Of a stretch of 64,000 nucleotides of DNA, positions 9,259 to 20,132 are shown piece after piece. The stretch comes from Stemphylium vesicarium (taxonomy: Eukaryota > Ascomycota > Dothideomycetes > Pleosporales > Pleosporaceae). The stretch covers positions 248,001-312,000 of the forward strand of contig QXCR01000005.1 of the NCBI GenBank assembly GCA_004380135.1. The letters run 5' to 3'. Every line of letters begins with the position of its first letter. Positions within the stretch are counted from its first letter, which is position 1. The notes beneath the pieces are model-generated. The model saw nothing but the letters and a program-made list of their open reading frames with translations. It did no database searches and was not told where the DNA came from. The translations under genes and the position numbers were made by a program.

Positions 9259-11930
9259 CTATGCTGCTGCTCTTTGCTGTCTTCCACCACGGGCTGGGGC
9301 GGAAACAGCACCAGGTCGGTTGAGGGTGTATTTCGCAAAGGCCCTTGCCAAGGCCTTCTTTGCGCTGACCTTTTGTGAACCGACAAAAGAATCGACTGCG
9401 ACAGCAATAGCCCGATCGATGTCTACTGATGCACAGTAGTCGGACAGGCGCATCTTGCAGAAGGATTCTGCAATACGCAAGATAGCCTCGAGATGACGAA
9501 CCTGACTATGTGAGCATTGAGTAATTTGGCGTGCGAATGAGGTGACTTACTGTAATGGGGTAGGCACCAGTTGCCATAGACTCTCGACGCATGTCTGCAA
9601 AGAGACGTGCGATCTTGTCTTGCTCAATCTGGTAGAGTTTGGGCCTACACTTCTCCCTCGCATAAAGAATGTACTTCCTCAAAAGCTCTTGCGGGATCTC
9701 ACCCTCCTTCACTGGAGCGTCTCCGTCGACCTCCATCTGGTCATCGCCATTTTGCGATGCCTTCGCCTTGTCAGAGTAACCGTATGCCGAGTTGACAAGA
9801 GGATGTGCTCGACCGTGGGAGTTCACGACGAACTTAGCCAAACGCTCATCCTCAGCTGGATCGACCGTATCGCGCACAACGCACAAAATGTCAAAACGAG
9901 ACAGGATAGGCTCGGTGAGCTCGACGTTTTGCGAGAAGGGGATTGTAGAGTTGTAGCGACCACCAATCGGGTTAGCAGCGGCTACAATCGAACAACGCGC
10001 TTGGAGTGTTGTGACGATACCAGCTTTCGAGATGGAAATGGTCTGTTGCTCCATAGCTTCGTGGATGGACGTACGATCCTGGTCGTTCATCTTGTCAAAC
10101 TCGTCAATAAGACAAGTGCCCTTATCTGCAAGCACTAGTGCGCCTCCTTCTAGAGTCCATTCGCTCGTCATGGGATCACGACGAACTGAAGCTGTGAGAC
10201 CAACAGCAGAGGCACCCTGTCCAGTCGCGAAAACTGCGCGATGGGCGGTCTTTTCGACATACTTCAAGATCTGAGACTTGGCGGTACCTGGGTCTCCAAG
10301 AAGAAGGACGTTAATGTCACCACGAATGGAATGGCGACCGGGTGCCTCTTTGCTGACGCCGCCAAACAGTGAGAGTGCCACAGCGGTCTTGATATCGGTG
10401 TGTCCGTAGATGCTTGGCGCAATAGAGTTGATGATCTTGTCCACAATGCGCGGATCTTTGGACAGACGGCGAATCTCCTTCTCATCATCTTCAGTCAAGC
10501 GGAAGCCAGCCAGCTGGTCGTGAGACTTGACAATGTAGTTTGCCTCGAGGATGGTTGCAAATACAGGGAAACCGTTCTTGTTGTTCAAAGCGGCATCGTA
10601 GTTGTTGCGGTAGATACCCGTGACTTCGATTTCCTCACCAGGTTTGGCGGAATCAATTAGATCCCACAAGAGGATTACTTCGCGGTGACGCGGCAGTCGA
10701 CCGGCTGGGACGGTACCCGGAGATTCCTGCAGCGTGAGTTTTTGATAGTTACGGTAGACGGTCCGTTCGGAATTGACTGTGAAAGGCCCACGCGACTGGC
10801 AGTTCTGACAGAAGGAGATTTTGACCTCGACGTTGGAATCCTGGTGGAAGGGACCAAGAGTAACACCACACTTGGTACAGTCGAACTTGACATACTTCAG
10901 CTGAGGGAATACTCCGCTTCGGCGCGTGACTACTCCACTGACGCGGACAAGACTGTTGAGATGTGTCTGACGAAGCTGGCGCAGGGTGTACTGCACAGGC
11001 ACATCGGTAATGCGAACGTGAATCTCCGAGTGGATACGTTCGTAGTCTGGGTAATGAAGAAGAGCCACTTCCATAGCGACTTGATCGAAGATCTTGAGCA
11101 TCTCAGTTGGTGTGTTTGCGAGCCAGTAGGCTAGTGTAGCCTTCTGTTCGGCGAGATGATCGAAAGAGACTTCCAGGGATTCGGCGTTGACCTCACCCAA
11201 AGTTCGGATGCGGGCGCCGTAGACCGAATGTCCATGCTCGTCTGTGTACTCGGTCAGGAAAGATTTAAACTCTCGCGCAATAGTCCTGGCGACTTGAGGT
11301 TGAGCAACCCAATCCGTCAATGTGTTGGCTTTGACGTCGGTGAGGGCTTCAAGAGTCAACTCCTCGTTCATGATGTCGTCAGCCATGTCCATGTCGTCCT
11401 CCTCGTCATATCGGTGTCTTCGAACACGACGACGCCCCATCAAGCCTGCCAGCCCGTCTTGTTCATCTTCATCGGGCAAAAAGGCAGCGGGCATACGCCG
11501 TCTTGCCTCTCTGTCACGAGCGTTGAGTCGTTGGTCAAGCTCCCGTCTTTGAGCAAGACTGAGTTCTTCGTAGTCGCCTTCATCGTCGATACCCTGGCCT
11601 TCGTAGGCATCATTCTCCCGGGCCGCGTAGTCGTTCTCGAAGTCGTCGGCAAACAAATCAATTCCCTCGGCTTCTTCAGCGTCCTCGTCTAGATCGTCGA
11701 CATCGCGGATAATGTCGTCGTCGTCCAGCATGTCTGCATCTTCGTCATTCGGCAGCATAGGAGGAGACGATGCCATTGCTACGGGTCGTTAGCTGTTTGT
11801 TGTTTCCTCTATTTGCATCGCACTCACGACTGGACGGCGGATGCGCGGCCGAGGAGGGGACGTCTTCATCGTCTCTCGCGCGCTTGTTACTTCTGCTGCT
11901 GGGGCCAGCACCTCGGTTTGCGGACGACAT
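9259..11930 (-). CDS. MCM2: DNA replication licensing factor MCM2 (3 exons)
   Basis: A subunit of the Mcm2-7 replicative helicase. Exons are 11930-11828, 11778-9551 and 9501-9259, with 49-nt introns, for 857 aa (yeast Mcm2 is 868). The N terminus is a Ser/Arg stretch followed by a long acidic tail with the IIRDVDDLDEDAEEAEGIDL block, the histone-binding region typical of Mcm2. A four-Cys zinc finger starts near residue 335 (CTKC...CQNC). The AAA+ core has Walker A GDPGTAKS at 529-536, Walker B CLIDEFDKM and the arginine finger in SRFDIL. The last exon supplies the winged-helix end (VRHLEAILRIAESF...), and the protein ends GGRQQRAAA. An MCB box in the upstream promoter fits G1/S expression. 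Confidence 0.98.
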
Positions 11931-12383
11931 GTTGGAGCGAAGTGGAGAGCTGTGTCTTTGTTAGTATTGTGTTGTCGGAGGTAAAGAGGGGCTAAAGATT
12001 GGCGCTCGGTCTACGAGTCGTGGATGCCGGAAAATCGCACCTCATAGTAACTCAATGCACGGTTCTCGCATACAATACGGAACTACGGTAGGGTGAATTG
12101 GGGTAGCAGTGCGGGGTCGCAAGTGGGAGGGAAGGGGAGAGTGTCGACCAACACGATCGCGTCGCGCTTTCCTTTTGCACGCGTAAAGTGGTTTGGCTGT
12201 GGCCAATCAGCGACCATGCGCGTCTGGTGCCCTGCATGCGGCTTCCCCGAGTCCGCAACTCGCAAAGTAGCGACACAATCTTTCTTTTTTTGGCTCCTTC
12301 GATTGCATCGGGACTGTTTAATCATCTCCTCTCCTTAGTTGGATAGACCAGTGATCAACACCGTTGCGCGTTACTCGGCGACC
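11931..12383. promoter_or_regulatory. divergent MCM2/UBR7 promoter
   Basis: A 453-bp spacer between head-to-head starts. It carries an exact ACGCGT MCB element at 12179-12184 and a CG-rich GATCGCGTCGCG patch just beside it. Confidence 0.5.
12179..12184. promoter_or_regulatory. ACGCGT, MluI cell-cycle box
   Basis: The palindromic MBF target that drives G1/S genes, including MCM genes, in yeasts. It lies about 250 bp upstream of the MCM2 ATG and 200 bp upstream of the UBR7-like ATG. The motif is exact; its use here is inferred. Confidence 0.5.
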
Positions 12384-14199
12384 ATGGCGGATTCACAGTC
12401 GTCCAACATGTCTTCGAAGCCGCGGTCGACTAGCATTTCACAAGCCTCGGAAAGTTCACAGACAGCAGCAGAGTGGGTTTCTCAGAGAGATTTTATAGAA
12501 GCCGCCACTAACGAGAATCCAATAGTTTCATCAAAGAACAACTCAGCCTCGAGGCAGAAGCACGCGAGGCGCTCCCATATGTGAGCATGCACATAGTGCC
12601 GTATATGCCCTTACTGACAACGGCCAGCAATTCGATACTTGCACGCGCGACCTCGGTCCTCTTCGCCAGAGCCTTTACGCCTGTCTCACTTGCAATCCGG
12701 CGCCTGCTTCATCCGCCCAGCAATACACCCCAGCTGCCGTATGCTATTCCTGTTCCATCTCCTGCCATGGCGAACACACACTGGTGGAGCTTTTCAACAA
12801 GCGCAACTTCATATGTGATTGCGGCACTACGCGAATACCCGATATGACACCCTGTACGCTTCGCCTCAATGCAAACACCGAGCGAAGGGGCGAGGTTACT
12901 GGGGAAGAGCCAGCAAAGACCAACAAGTACAACCAGAACTTCCAGAACAGGTTCTGTGGCTGCGGCCAAGACTACGATCCTCATCAAGAGAAGGGCACCA
13001 TGTTCCAATGCCTAGGACTTGGAAATTGCGACGAGGGAGGCTGCGGTGAGGACTGGTGGCATCCCGAATGTTTGGTTGGCTTCACTCGGGAGGAGTACAG
13101 CAAGATGATCGAGAAACCCAAGGCTGAACACAAGGATGGCGCCACAGATGCGATGGACGCCGAGGAGCCTTTGAAAGAGGAGACCGCAGCCAATGGTAGC
13201 TCCACAGAGACTGCGCCATCAAATCCAACGGCTATCGCAGATGCCGTCGCAAATGGCAACGGTGTCGATGGGAATGACATTGCTGGGGAAGCTGCTGAAG
13301 ACGAGGACGATGATGATCCGCCTCTACCACCCGGATTCCCCGAAGAGGACGACTTTGATCACTTCATCTGTTACAAGTGTGTTGCGGCAAACCCATGGAT
13401 CAAGGAATATGCTGGCTCCACTGGATTCCTTCCGCCAATATACCACGACAAGGCGATTGCGCTTTCACACGCAGAGAAGGCCGCCACCATTGCTCTGAAT
13501 CCCACCGATGGCGATACAAAGAAGCGCAAGGCCTCCGATGAAGACGAAGAGCAACAAAAATCCTCGACCCTAGCAGCTCCGGCTCCAGCTAAGCGCCAGA
13601 AGTCTGAAGACCCCAGCGGTACGCTTTCGAGCATCCCCGAGGACACCACCACTCTCCCCATCGCACCCAAGAAGCCCGAGACCCCCAAGCACGCCTCTCT
13701 CCCTCCGCTCCCCGAGACCGCTCTTACAACACCCTTTTCTCTGTTCCTCAAACCCGACTTCCGCGACCATCTCTGCCACTGCGATAGCTGCTATCCCCAA
13801 CTAAAAGCGCACCCTCAACTCCTTGAAGAAGAAGACACATACGAACCTCCTGTCTCAGAAGACGGCGGTGAGGAAGGAGGTGCACATTCAGTAGGCACAG
13901 GCAGTATCCTCGACCGCGGCGAGGCTGCTTTCAACAACATGGATCGTGTGCGCGCCATCCAAGGTGCAATGGCGTATGCGCATCTCAAGGACAAGGTGTC
14001 GACCTTTTTGAAGCCATTCGCCGAGTCAGGACAAGCTGTTGGTGCGGAAGATGTCAAAGCGTACTTCGAGAAGCTTAGAGGTGATGCTCAGGGTATTCAG
14101 GATGCGGCTGGTGAAGCCAAGGCGAGTCGAGATGATGGCGGTGATGGTGATGATGGGGGCGCGGAAGGGGCTGGGAGGAAGGAGCAGAGCGGGTATTGA
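12384..14199 (+). CDS. UBR7/Mlo2-type UBR-box and PHD protein (3 exons)
   Basis: Probably a chromatin-linked E3 ubiquitin ligase of the UBR7 family (S. pombe Mlo2). Exons are 12384-12472, 12526-12580 and 12628-14199; introns are 53 and 47 nt; the first has a GTGGGT donor. The product is about 571 aa. After splicing, DFIKEQLSLEAEAREALPY runs into QFDTCTRDLGPLRQSLYACLTC, and then the UBR box with paired Cys and His (CYSCSISCHGEHTLVELFNKRNFICDCGTTR). A PHD-like zinc region follows (RFCGCGQDYDP, FQCLGLGNC, CGEDWWHPECL, FICYKCV). The second half has a Lys/Glu-rich linker and the conserved CHCDSCYPQLKAHPQLLEEEDTY block. The start at 12384 has a good context (accATGG). Catalytic activity of this family without RING remains partly inferred. 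Confidence 0.9.
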
Positions 14200-14547
14200 G
14201 TGTTCAAGTAGCCATGCTATGGCCGTCACAAGTCTAGGCTATGTAGATGCAACTACATGTGCACAGTTTGAGTAGTAAAGAAATTGTAATACCTTGGATA
14301 CAGCTCCAGCTTTTGCTCCTTCTGTGTCCTTTGGTTGGCGAGCATCAGAAATTCACATAACTTGTGAGGAGGAGTCTCTTTCAATAGACACAGGCATCGC
14401 TTAGAATGCCAATAAGATAAGAGACGAAAAAAAAGATCGCACGTTTTGGTGTGATGAAAAACTTTATTATTCTAAACTTTGGGTATCTGATTAAACTACT
14501 TCTTCCCCCTATCACCAACAGACAACAAATCACTTGTTCTTCCAACC
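14200..14547. other. intergenic, convergent 3' ends
   Basis: A 348-bp tail-to-tail spacer between the UBR7-like gene and the secreted Ser/Thr-rich gene. It is A/T-rich with poly-A near 14430, consistent with two 3' UTRs. Nothing else is seen. Confidence 0.4.
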
Positions 14548-16223
14548 TTACCCCGCCGTCACAGTCACAGTCTCCCTAATCGTCTCTTTCTCCGTCGTTG
14601 TCGCCGTCTCCGTCACAGTAAATACCTGGCTGGGCGGGATCGGTGTGATGATCAGTGGGCCCTCTGAGGTACTCGGTGAGGGCAGTGCAAGCGAGAGCGA
14701 AGAAGATGGGTTTGTAGGTGTGGGTACAGATGGTACGGCGTCTGATGTTGATGCGGAAGCCTCAGGAGGGGTTACTGCTGAAGAAGTGGGCTGGGCTGAA
14801 GGGGTAGGCTCTGGTGGCGGTGCAATGGGAGAAGAAGAGACAGAGGGGGAAGAAGAAGGGGATGCCGACACTTCTGGAGGTGAGACCATGGATGAGGTTG
14901 GATAGGCCTCTGTTGAAGTTTCTGTGGTAGAAGAGGTGGCAGGTGACGTGGAGCTGGGTTCTACCACCTCGGACGTCGAAGATGATGCTGCAGGTGGCAC
15001 TGGCGCAACGACTGCTGACGATGATGGGCTTGCGGAACTAGATGACACAGCTGCAGAGCTGGGCACTACTGGCTCTGGTGATGTAGATGTGGTGACGGGT
15101 ACATCTGGTGCCTCGCTTGGCTCGGGCGTAGGCATTACGGTGGTGAAGGACGTGATGATGACTACAGGGGGAACTTGCAGGGACTCCGATGGCGAGGCTT
15201 GGACTGGGAAGTTTGTACTAGATGGTACTGGCTCCTGGGCTTGACTGGAAGTTGGTACACCAGCCATCACCGACGACGAGACTGGGGAGGCTGACTCCTG
15301 GGCTTCAGTGGGAGCGGCTATTTCCGATGATGGGGCTGGTCCATAGACGGTGGTGTAGGATGTGACAATGATCCGCGATGTCACTTCCTCGACCTCCGAA
15401 GGTGAAGTCGAAAGAGATAGTGCGGGCGAACCGCTCAGCGAAGAAACTGGAGCTATCGAGGAGCTTTCGAGGATCGCAGAAGACGAGGTCAGTATGACCG
15501 ATGTTGCTGCAGAAGGAGCGACAGGTGTCGGGCTTGAGCTACTGTTCGACGGTTGTAGGCTTGGAGACGCTGACCCGGGATGTTGGAAGCCAGGCATTCC
15601 TCCAGAGGTAGGCGCTGGTACCACGCTGGTTGCAGGCGAAGTAGGAGAAGCGAGAGGGGGAGAAGTCTCCTCTTCGATGGGCGAGTATGTAAACATGGGC
15701 ACTTGCTGGCTAGTCTCGCTAGCTGTGCCATTCTCGACTACACCTACTGTGCTCGAGACGGCCGATGAAGCGACAGCAGAAGAAGTGGGTATCGGACTGC
15801 TCTCAGCTCGTGTTTGCTCCGGATTCGATGAAGTGGGTAGTGCACTCGAATCCTCCTCTGTTGTGGACTTTGGTGAAGGTGTTATGAAGGAAGTAGAAAA
15901 TAAAGTCTGTGGGTCCTGGGTGGCGAGTGGTTCGCCGTCAGGATTGATAAAGGTGATAGCTGGTGCTATCGAGCTGAAAATTGTTGGTTGAATAGGCTCC
16001 ACGACGAGAGCAGTATCTGCCTTGGCAGTTTTTTGTTCAGGCACTGAAGCAACTGTGGAGGATGTATTGAAGTATCCAGTGAATCTATATATGGTCAGTC
16101 ACGATTTGTATCAAGTGTAGTATAAACTACGTACTGTTGTCTTCGGTGGTTCATGGGGACCGGCCCACCAATTACAGATGTCGAACAAGCTGCCAGCAGC
16201 AGAATTTTGGAAAAAATGGCCAT
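14548..16223 (-). CDS. secreted Ser/Thr/Pro-rich mucin-like protein (2 exons)
   Basis: I do not recognise a named family. Exons are 16223-16135 and 16084-14548 with a 50-nt intron, giving about 541 aa. Exon 1 encodes a clear signal peptide (charged start, then ILLLAACSTSVIGG, likely cleavage near residue 20). The mature chain is almost wholly Ser, Thr, Pro, Ala, Val and Glu, so it should be heavily O-mannosylated and extended. Short themes recur: RIIVTSYTTVYGP, VVIITSFTTVMPT and, at the end, FTVTETATTTEKETIRETVT. There is no C-terminal hydrophobic tail, so a GPI anchor is unlikely. A cell-wall or extracellular matrix role is an inference from composition only. The ATG at 16223 was chosen because it alone adds the signal peptide. 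Confidence 0.75.
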
Positions 16224-17270
16224 TTCAAAGACCAACATGAATTAGAGTGTGGAAAGAAAACCGGCACTTGCAAGCAAGTTGGGAAGAAACGACAGACTGG
16301 ATGAAGAGACTGAGAAAAAGTGGACAATTAAGAAAAGCGATCGACAAGAGAAAATCGACGAAAAGGAAAGAGACCAAGCAAAGAAACAGGAAACAGTTCG
16401 TTTCAAGCACACGATAGTCTAGACGTTCAGATGGCTACTGTGAGGGTCTCATTGCTCCCCCGGGTGCCAGCGAGTTTTGAAGCTGCATTAGCCGCCTTGA
16501 GCACGGTTTGAGCAGAGAATGGGACAAAGAGTAGTACTGGCCCAGCATTGCCGCAGCGGCTTGTAGTTTGGACGTGCCACTCGAGATTCAGAGGAAAATC
16601 CGGCAAGTATGCAAAGAGTGGCTGTGGAGCTCTGATGCGCTGGGAGGACGTTTCATCCTTGGACCAATGAGAGGGGGCCAGGGCACAGTTGAGCGACCAC
16701 GGCGGCCAGGCGCTTCGCCGGGAGGCTTCTGCTCTCCGCGCTCTCACCACCGACACGCCAGAAATAGCTCTTCATTGTGAGGCTCACCGGCGCTATCCGA
16801 TACCGCTGGCATCGAGTGCAGCCGATATCCACTTTCTCCACGAGCCAGCATGTCTTGCAGACATCTGGAATTGGCTGTGCATCAAGACACAACACCGGCA
16901 CCTAGACAGGCCGCTTGGACCTCTATCCAAACGGGAGATGTGTATGTTCCGTGGAAGATGGTCCAAGATGCCCAAGAGTACCTGGAAGAAGCAAGACAGA
17001 AGATATGGTGATAATCCACGATCGATGGCGGCGGCGCTGGGGTGTTGGGGTTTGCACGTGCCGCTTGTTCTTCCGCCCCGGCGGTGACGGGTTGACCAGG
17101 TAACAAGCGAAAAGCGACAGGGACAGCAAACACGATGCGCGTGGGTGGGCCCTCGAACAACGCAGAGCTTCAACGTCGCGTTCGGTAGGTCCAGCATTCT
17201 TTTCTCTGTAGATTTAGATTTTTGTTCTTCTCTACTCTTCACCAACCATTCGCGTTCTCGGGCCACCACA
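16224..17270. other. intergenic, divergent promoters
   Basis: A 1047-bp head-to-head spacer between the secreted protein and kinesin genes. Several open frames of 60-180 codons overlap on both strands but show no domain, signal peptide or shared splice logic, so none is called. A palindromic GCACGTGC (E-box core 17055-17060) lies about 210 bp before the kinesin start. Confidence 0.4.
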
Positions 17271-19666
17271 ATGAGTGTACGCGTCGTCGCGAGGATACGC
17301 CCTCTTCTGAAACAGGAGCTCGACAAGGACACCATCGTCACTGCGGAGAAGCTCGACGGCGAGACGACGCCGGCAGTCGTGCGGATACCGAGTCCGAAGA
17401 ATGAGGCCGAGTCCTTCAGCTTCCAATTCAGCTCAGTCTACGAACAGGAGGCGACCCAGCAGCAATTGTTCGACGCCGAGAGTGAGTATCGCCCAAGACA
17501 GGCATTGAGGCTAGGGTTGACCGCAAACTAGTCTCACCGACGGTAAAACAGCTCTTCAATGGCTTGGACCTATCCATCTTCGCCCATGGCTGCACGGGGA
17601 CGGGCAAGACACATACGATGCGCGGAGGAAAGTCGCTGGCGGACCGCGGTGTCATCCCAAGGCTCCTGAGCTCCATATACCGGCGGTGTAAGAAGATCGA
17701 GAAGGACTCGGCTGGGGCTACCCAAGTCGAGGTCGCGCTGGAGTACTTTGAGATCTACTGCGATCGCGTCTACGACCTGTTCGAACCACCGGAGAAGCGA
17801 ACACCATCGGGCCTGCCCATCAGAGATAACCACGGCAAGACTGTCGTCGTCGGCCTGACCGAGAAGCCTTGCACATCGCTCAAAGAATTCGAGCAGCTCT
17901 ACGACCAAGCCAACCAGAACAGATCAACATCAGCTACCAAGGTCAGCTTCTCCCTGCCCTCGTCCGCATGAACACTGCTAACTCGCATACAGCTCAACGC
18001 GCATTCCTCCAGATCGCATGCCGTTCTCTGCGTCAAGATCACCCAGACCACCCAAGACACGGTTCGCGTCAGTCGCGCGTCCTGCATTGACCTTGCGGGA
18101 TCCGAAGACAACCGCCGCACCGACAACAACAAGGAGCGCTTGGTCGAGAGTTCGGCCATCAACAAGTCGCTCTTCGTACTCGCACAATGCGTCGAGGCCA
18201 TGAACAAGAAGGCCAGCAGGATACCCTACCGCGAATCCAAGATGACGAGGATCCTGTCGCTGGGTCAGAACAAGGGCCTGACCGTCATGATTCTGAACCT
18301 TGCTCCCACTCGCGCCTACCACCTCGACACAATCAGCTCCCTGAATTTCGCCAGCCGGACGAAGAAGATCGAGGTTGCCGAGGTGGAGAACGACCCAATG
18401 TACAGGACAGCTGTCAAACCCCTGGCAACAACCAGCAGCGTCGGTGGAGCGACCATGGCACGGCAACCGCTACGGCCGCTCACGGCTGCAGAGAACACAA
18501 AAATCCCGGAGCCCGAGAAGCAGAAGAAAGGGGAAAAGCCTATCAAGGCCTTCTCTGTATATTCTGACTCCCGCAAGGTTGCTCCTCGTGTTTCTAACCT
18601 TGCACAGAACCAGGGCATCAGGCGAACAGAAGCTACCAAACGGGCAGCCGAGCCCAGCAGCACTTTCGCGACCCGACCGACCAAGTCCTTCCGCACGACC
18701 GACACCATCTCGCGGCTACGCACCAATGAGCCAGCGCTGACGCAAGCATCAATCGAGGCGCTCATCGCCAAGAAGGTCGACGAGAGGCTCGCGGAGAAGG
18801 CGCTACAAGATGCTGGTACTTCTGCCCCGGCCTTGTCAGCTGAGCTACAGAAGCGGCTGGACGAGCTCGAGCATCGCATTGACGCGCAAGAGGGGGATGG
18901 GAAATCGCAAGGCCTGCAATTCTTGTTGATGGCGAAGCAGCACCACATTCGCGGCGAGGACGCAAGTGCATTGAGAATGTACCATCTTGCGCAGCCCTAC
19001 TTCCCTGGAAACGCGAAGTTGGAAGCCAAGATGAAGACACTCGAAGACAAGATACGAGCAAAGAGGGAGGAATCCACCAAGCACGTATCCGCACCCGTCG
19101 ATTTGCCGTCCCACACTGTTCCACCTGTCACCGCCGTCTCGAACCTCATGGCCCCGTTGAAAGCCGTCCAGAAAGCCTCCAAGCCGAAACCCGTCTACAG
19201 AGATGAAGACGAGACCGAAGACGAAGAATTCGCCCCGCCACCGCCCTCCGACCACGAAGACTCCTACGCCTCCGACGACAGCTTCCAGTACAAGCCCAAA
19301 GCCGCAGCCCGCAAGCCCAGAAAGACGACTAAGAAACTGCCCATCTTCCGTGATACAGCCGCCTCTGTCCCCGCCCCCACCGCCGATTCTATGCCTGCCT
19401 CCACGACTGCCACCGCCGACCCTGTTGCCCAAACACCTCGTACCTCCCACCTGCTCAAGATCATAAACTCCCGCGACGTCAACCAGATCAAAGCGCTGAA
19501 AGGCGTAGGCGCAAAGAAGGCTGACAACATTGTAAACTGCTTGGTCGAAATGGATGATGCTGAAATTCTGGATCTCGAGTCTCTGGCTATGCTCAAGGGT
19601 GTCGGCGGCAAGACGGTGGATAACATGAGAATGGGGTTGAACGTTAGCGTTGGTTACGACTTTTGA
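17271..19666 (+). CDS. kinesin-10 (KIF22/Kid-like) with helix-hairpin-helix tail (3 exons)
   Basis: Probably a chromokinesin that pushes chromosome arms plus-endwards. Exons are 17271-17481, 17532-17941 and 17993-19666; introns are 50 and 51 nt; the product is 764 aa. The N-terminal motor opens VRVVARIRPLL. Its P-loop is GCTGTGKT (90-97), with switch I SSRSH (212-216) and switch II DLAGSE (240-245), and it ends in LNFASRTKKIEV. A short Leu/Glu-rich helix follows near 400, then a tetratricopeptide-like stretch, a disordered acidic linker, and two helix-hairpin-helix repeats at the C terminus (IKALKGVGAKKADNIV and LAMLKGVGGKTVDNMR). A motor with a C-terminal HhH DNA-binding pair is the hallmark of kinesin-10. 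The Cys in the P-loop replaces the usual Gln. DNA binding is inferred from the family. Confidence 0.9.
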
Positions 19667-20132
19667 GCATTTTTTTGAGCATACGGGAGCGCTGATTAGC
19701 TGCTGCCCTTTTTGATCATTTTCATTTCATAGCATGGTGTTTGGTGTTTCGGGCAGCATTGTTGACTCTTCCTCGGCCGCGAAAAGAAAAAGCTGGCTGA
19801 TAGATTTTTTGCATTGGAGCGGCGTTTGGGGTCTGACAGCATACGTAGGCTGCCCCTTGTTGCATTTGTTGTTTTGCGACTTGTTGAAATCGGAATCGTT
19901 TTCTTCTTCGATTGTGCTTGTTGCATTGCGTTTGCGTGTTTGCTTGTACTGGATCACGTATGGATGACATGACATGGAATGAGCAATGAACAGCATTTTG
20001 AGACATTGACAAAGAAGCCCAGGACTCATCAAAGATCATATCATCATTATATTGCAGAAAGAAGTGCAACTATGACCGGCCCTATCATTGCACGTCAGAG
20101 CTGAGTACACTCGGCCGCATACAACGCTCCAT
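19667..20132. other. intergenic, convergent 3' ends
   Basis: A 466-bp tail-to-tail spacer between kinesin and phosphoketolase, T-rich and with no supported gene. Confidence 0.4.

Noticed and set aside
14534..15991. Long plus-strand frames (123, 106 and 209 codons) opposite the Ser/Thr-rich gene
   Set aside because: Antisense of Ser/Thr/Pro codons commonly stays open; the minus strand has a signal peptide and a proper intron.
16224..17270. Possible extra gene (frames 16689-17087 plus and 16793-17341 minus)
   Set aside because: Mutually overlapping frames with random-like composition; the region fits two divergent promoters.
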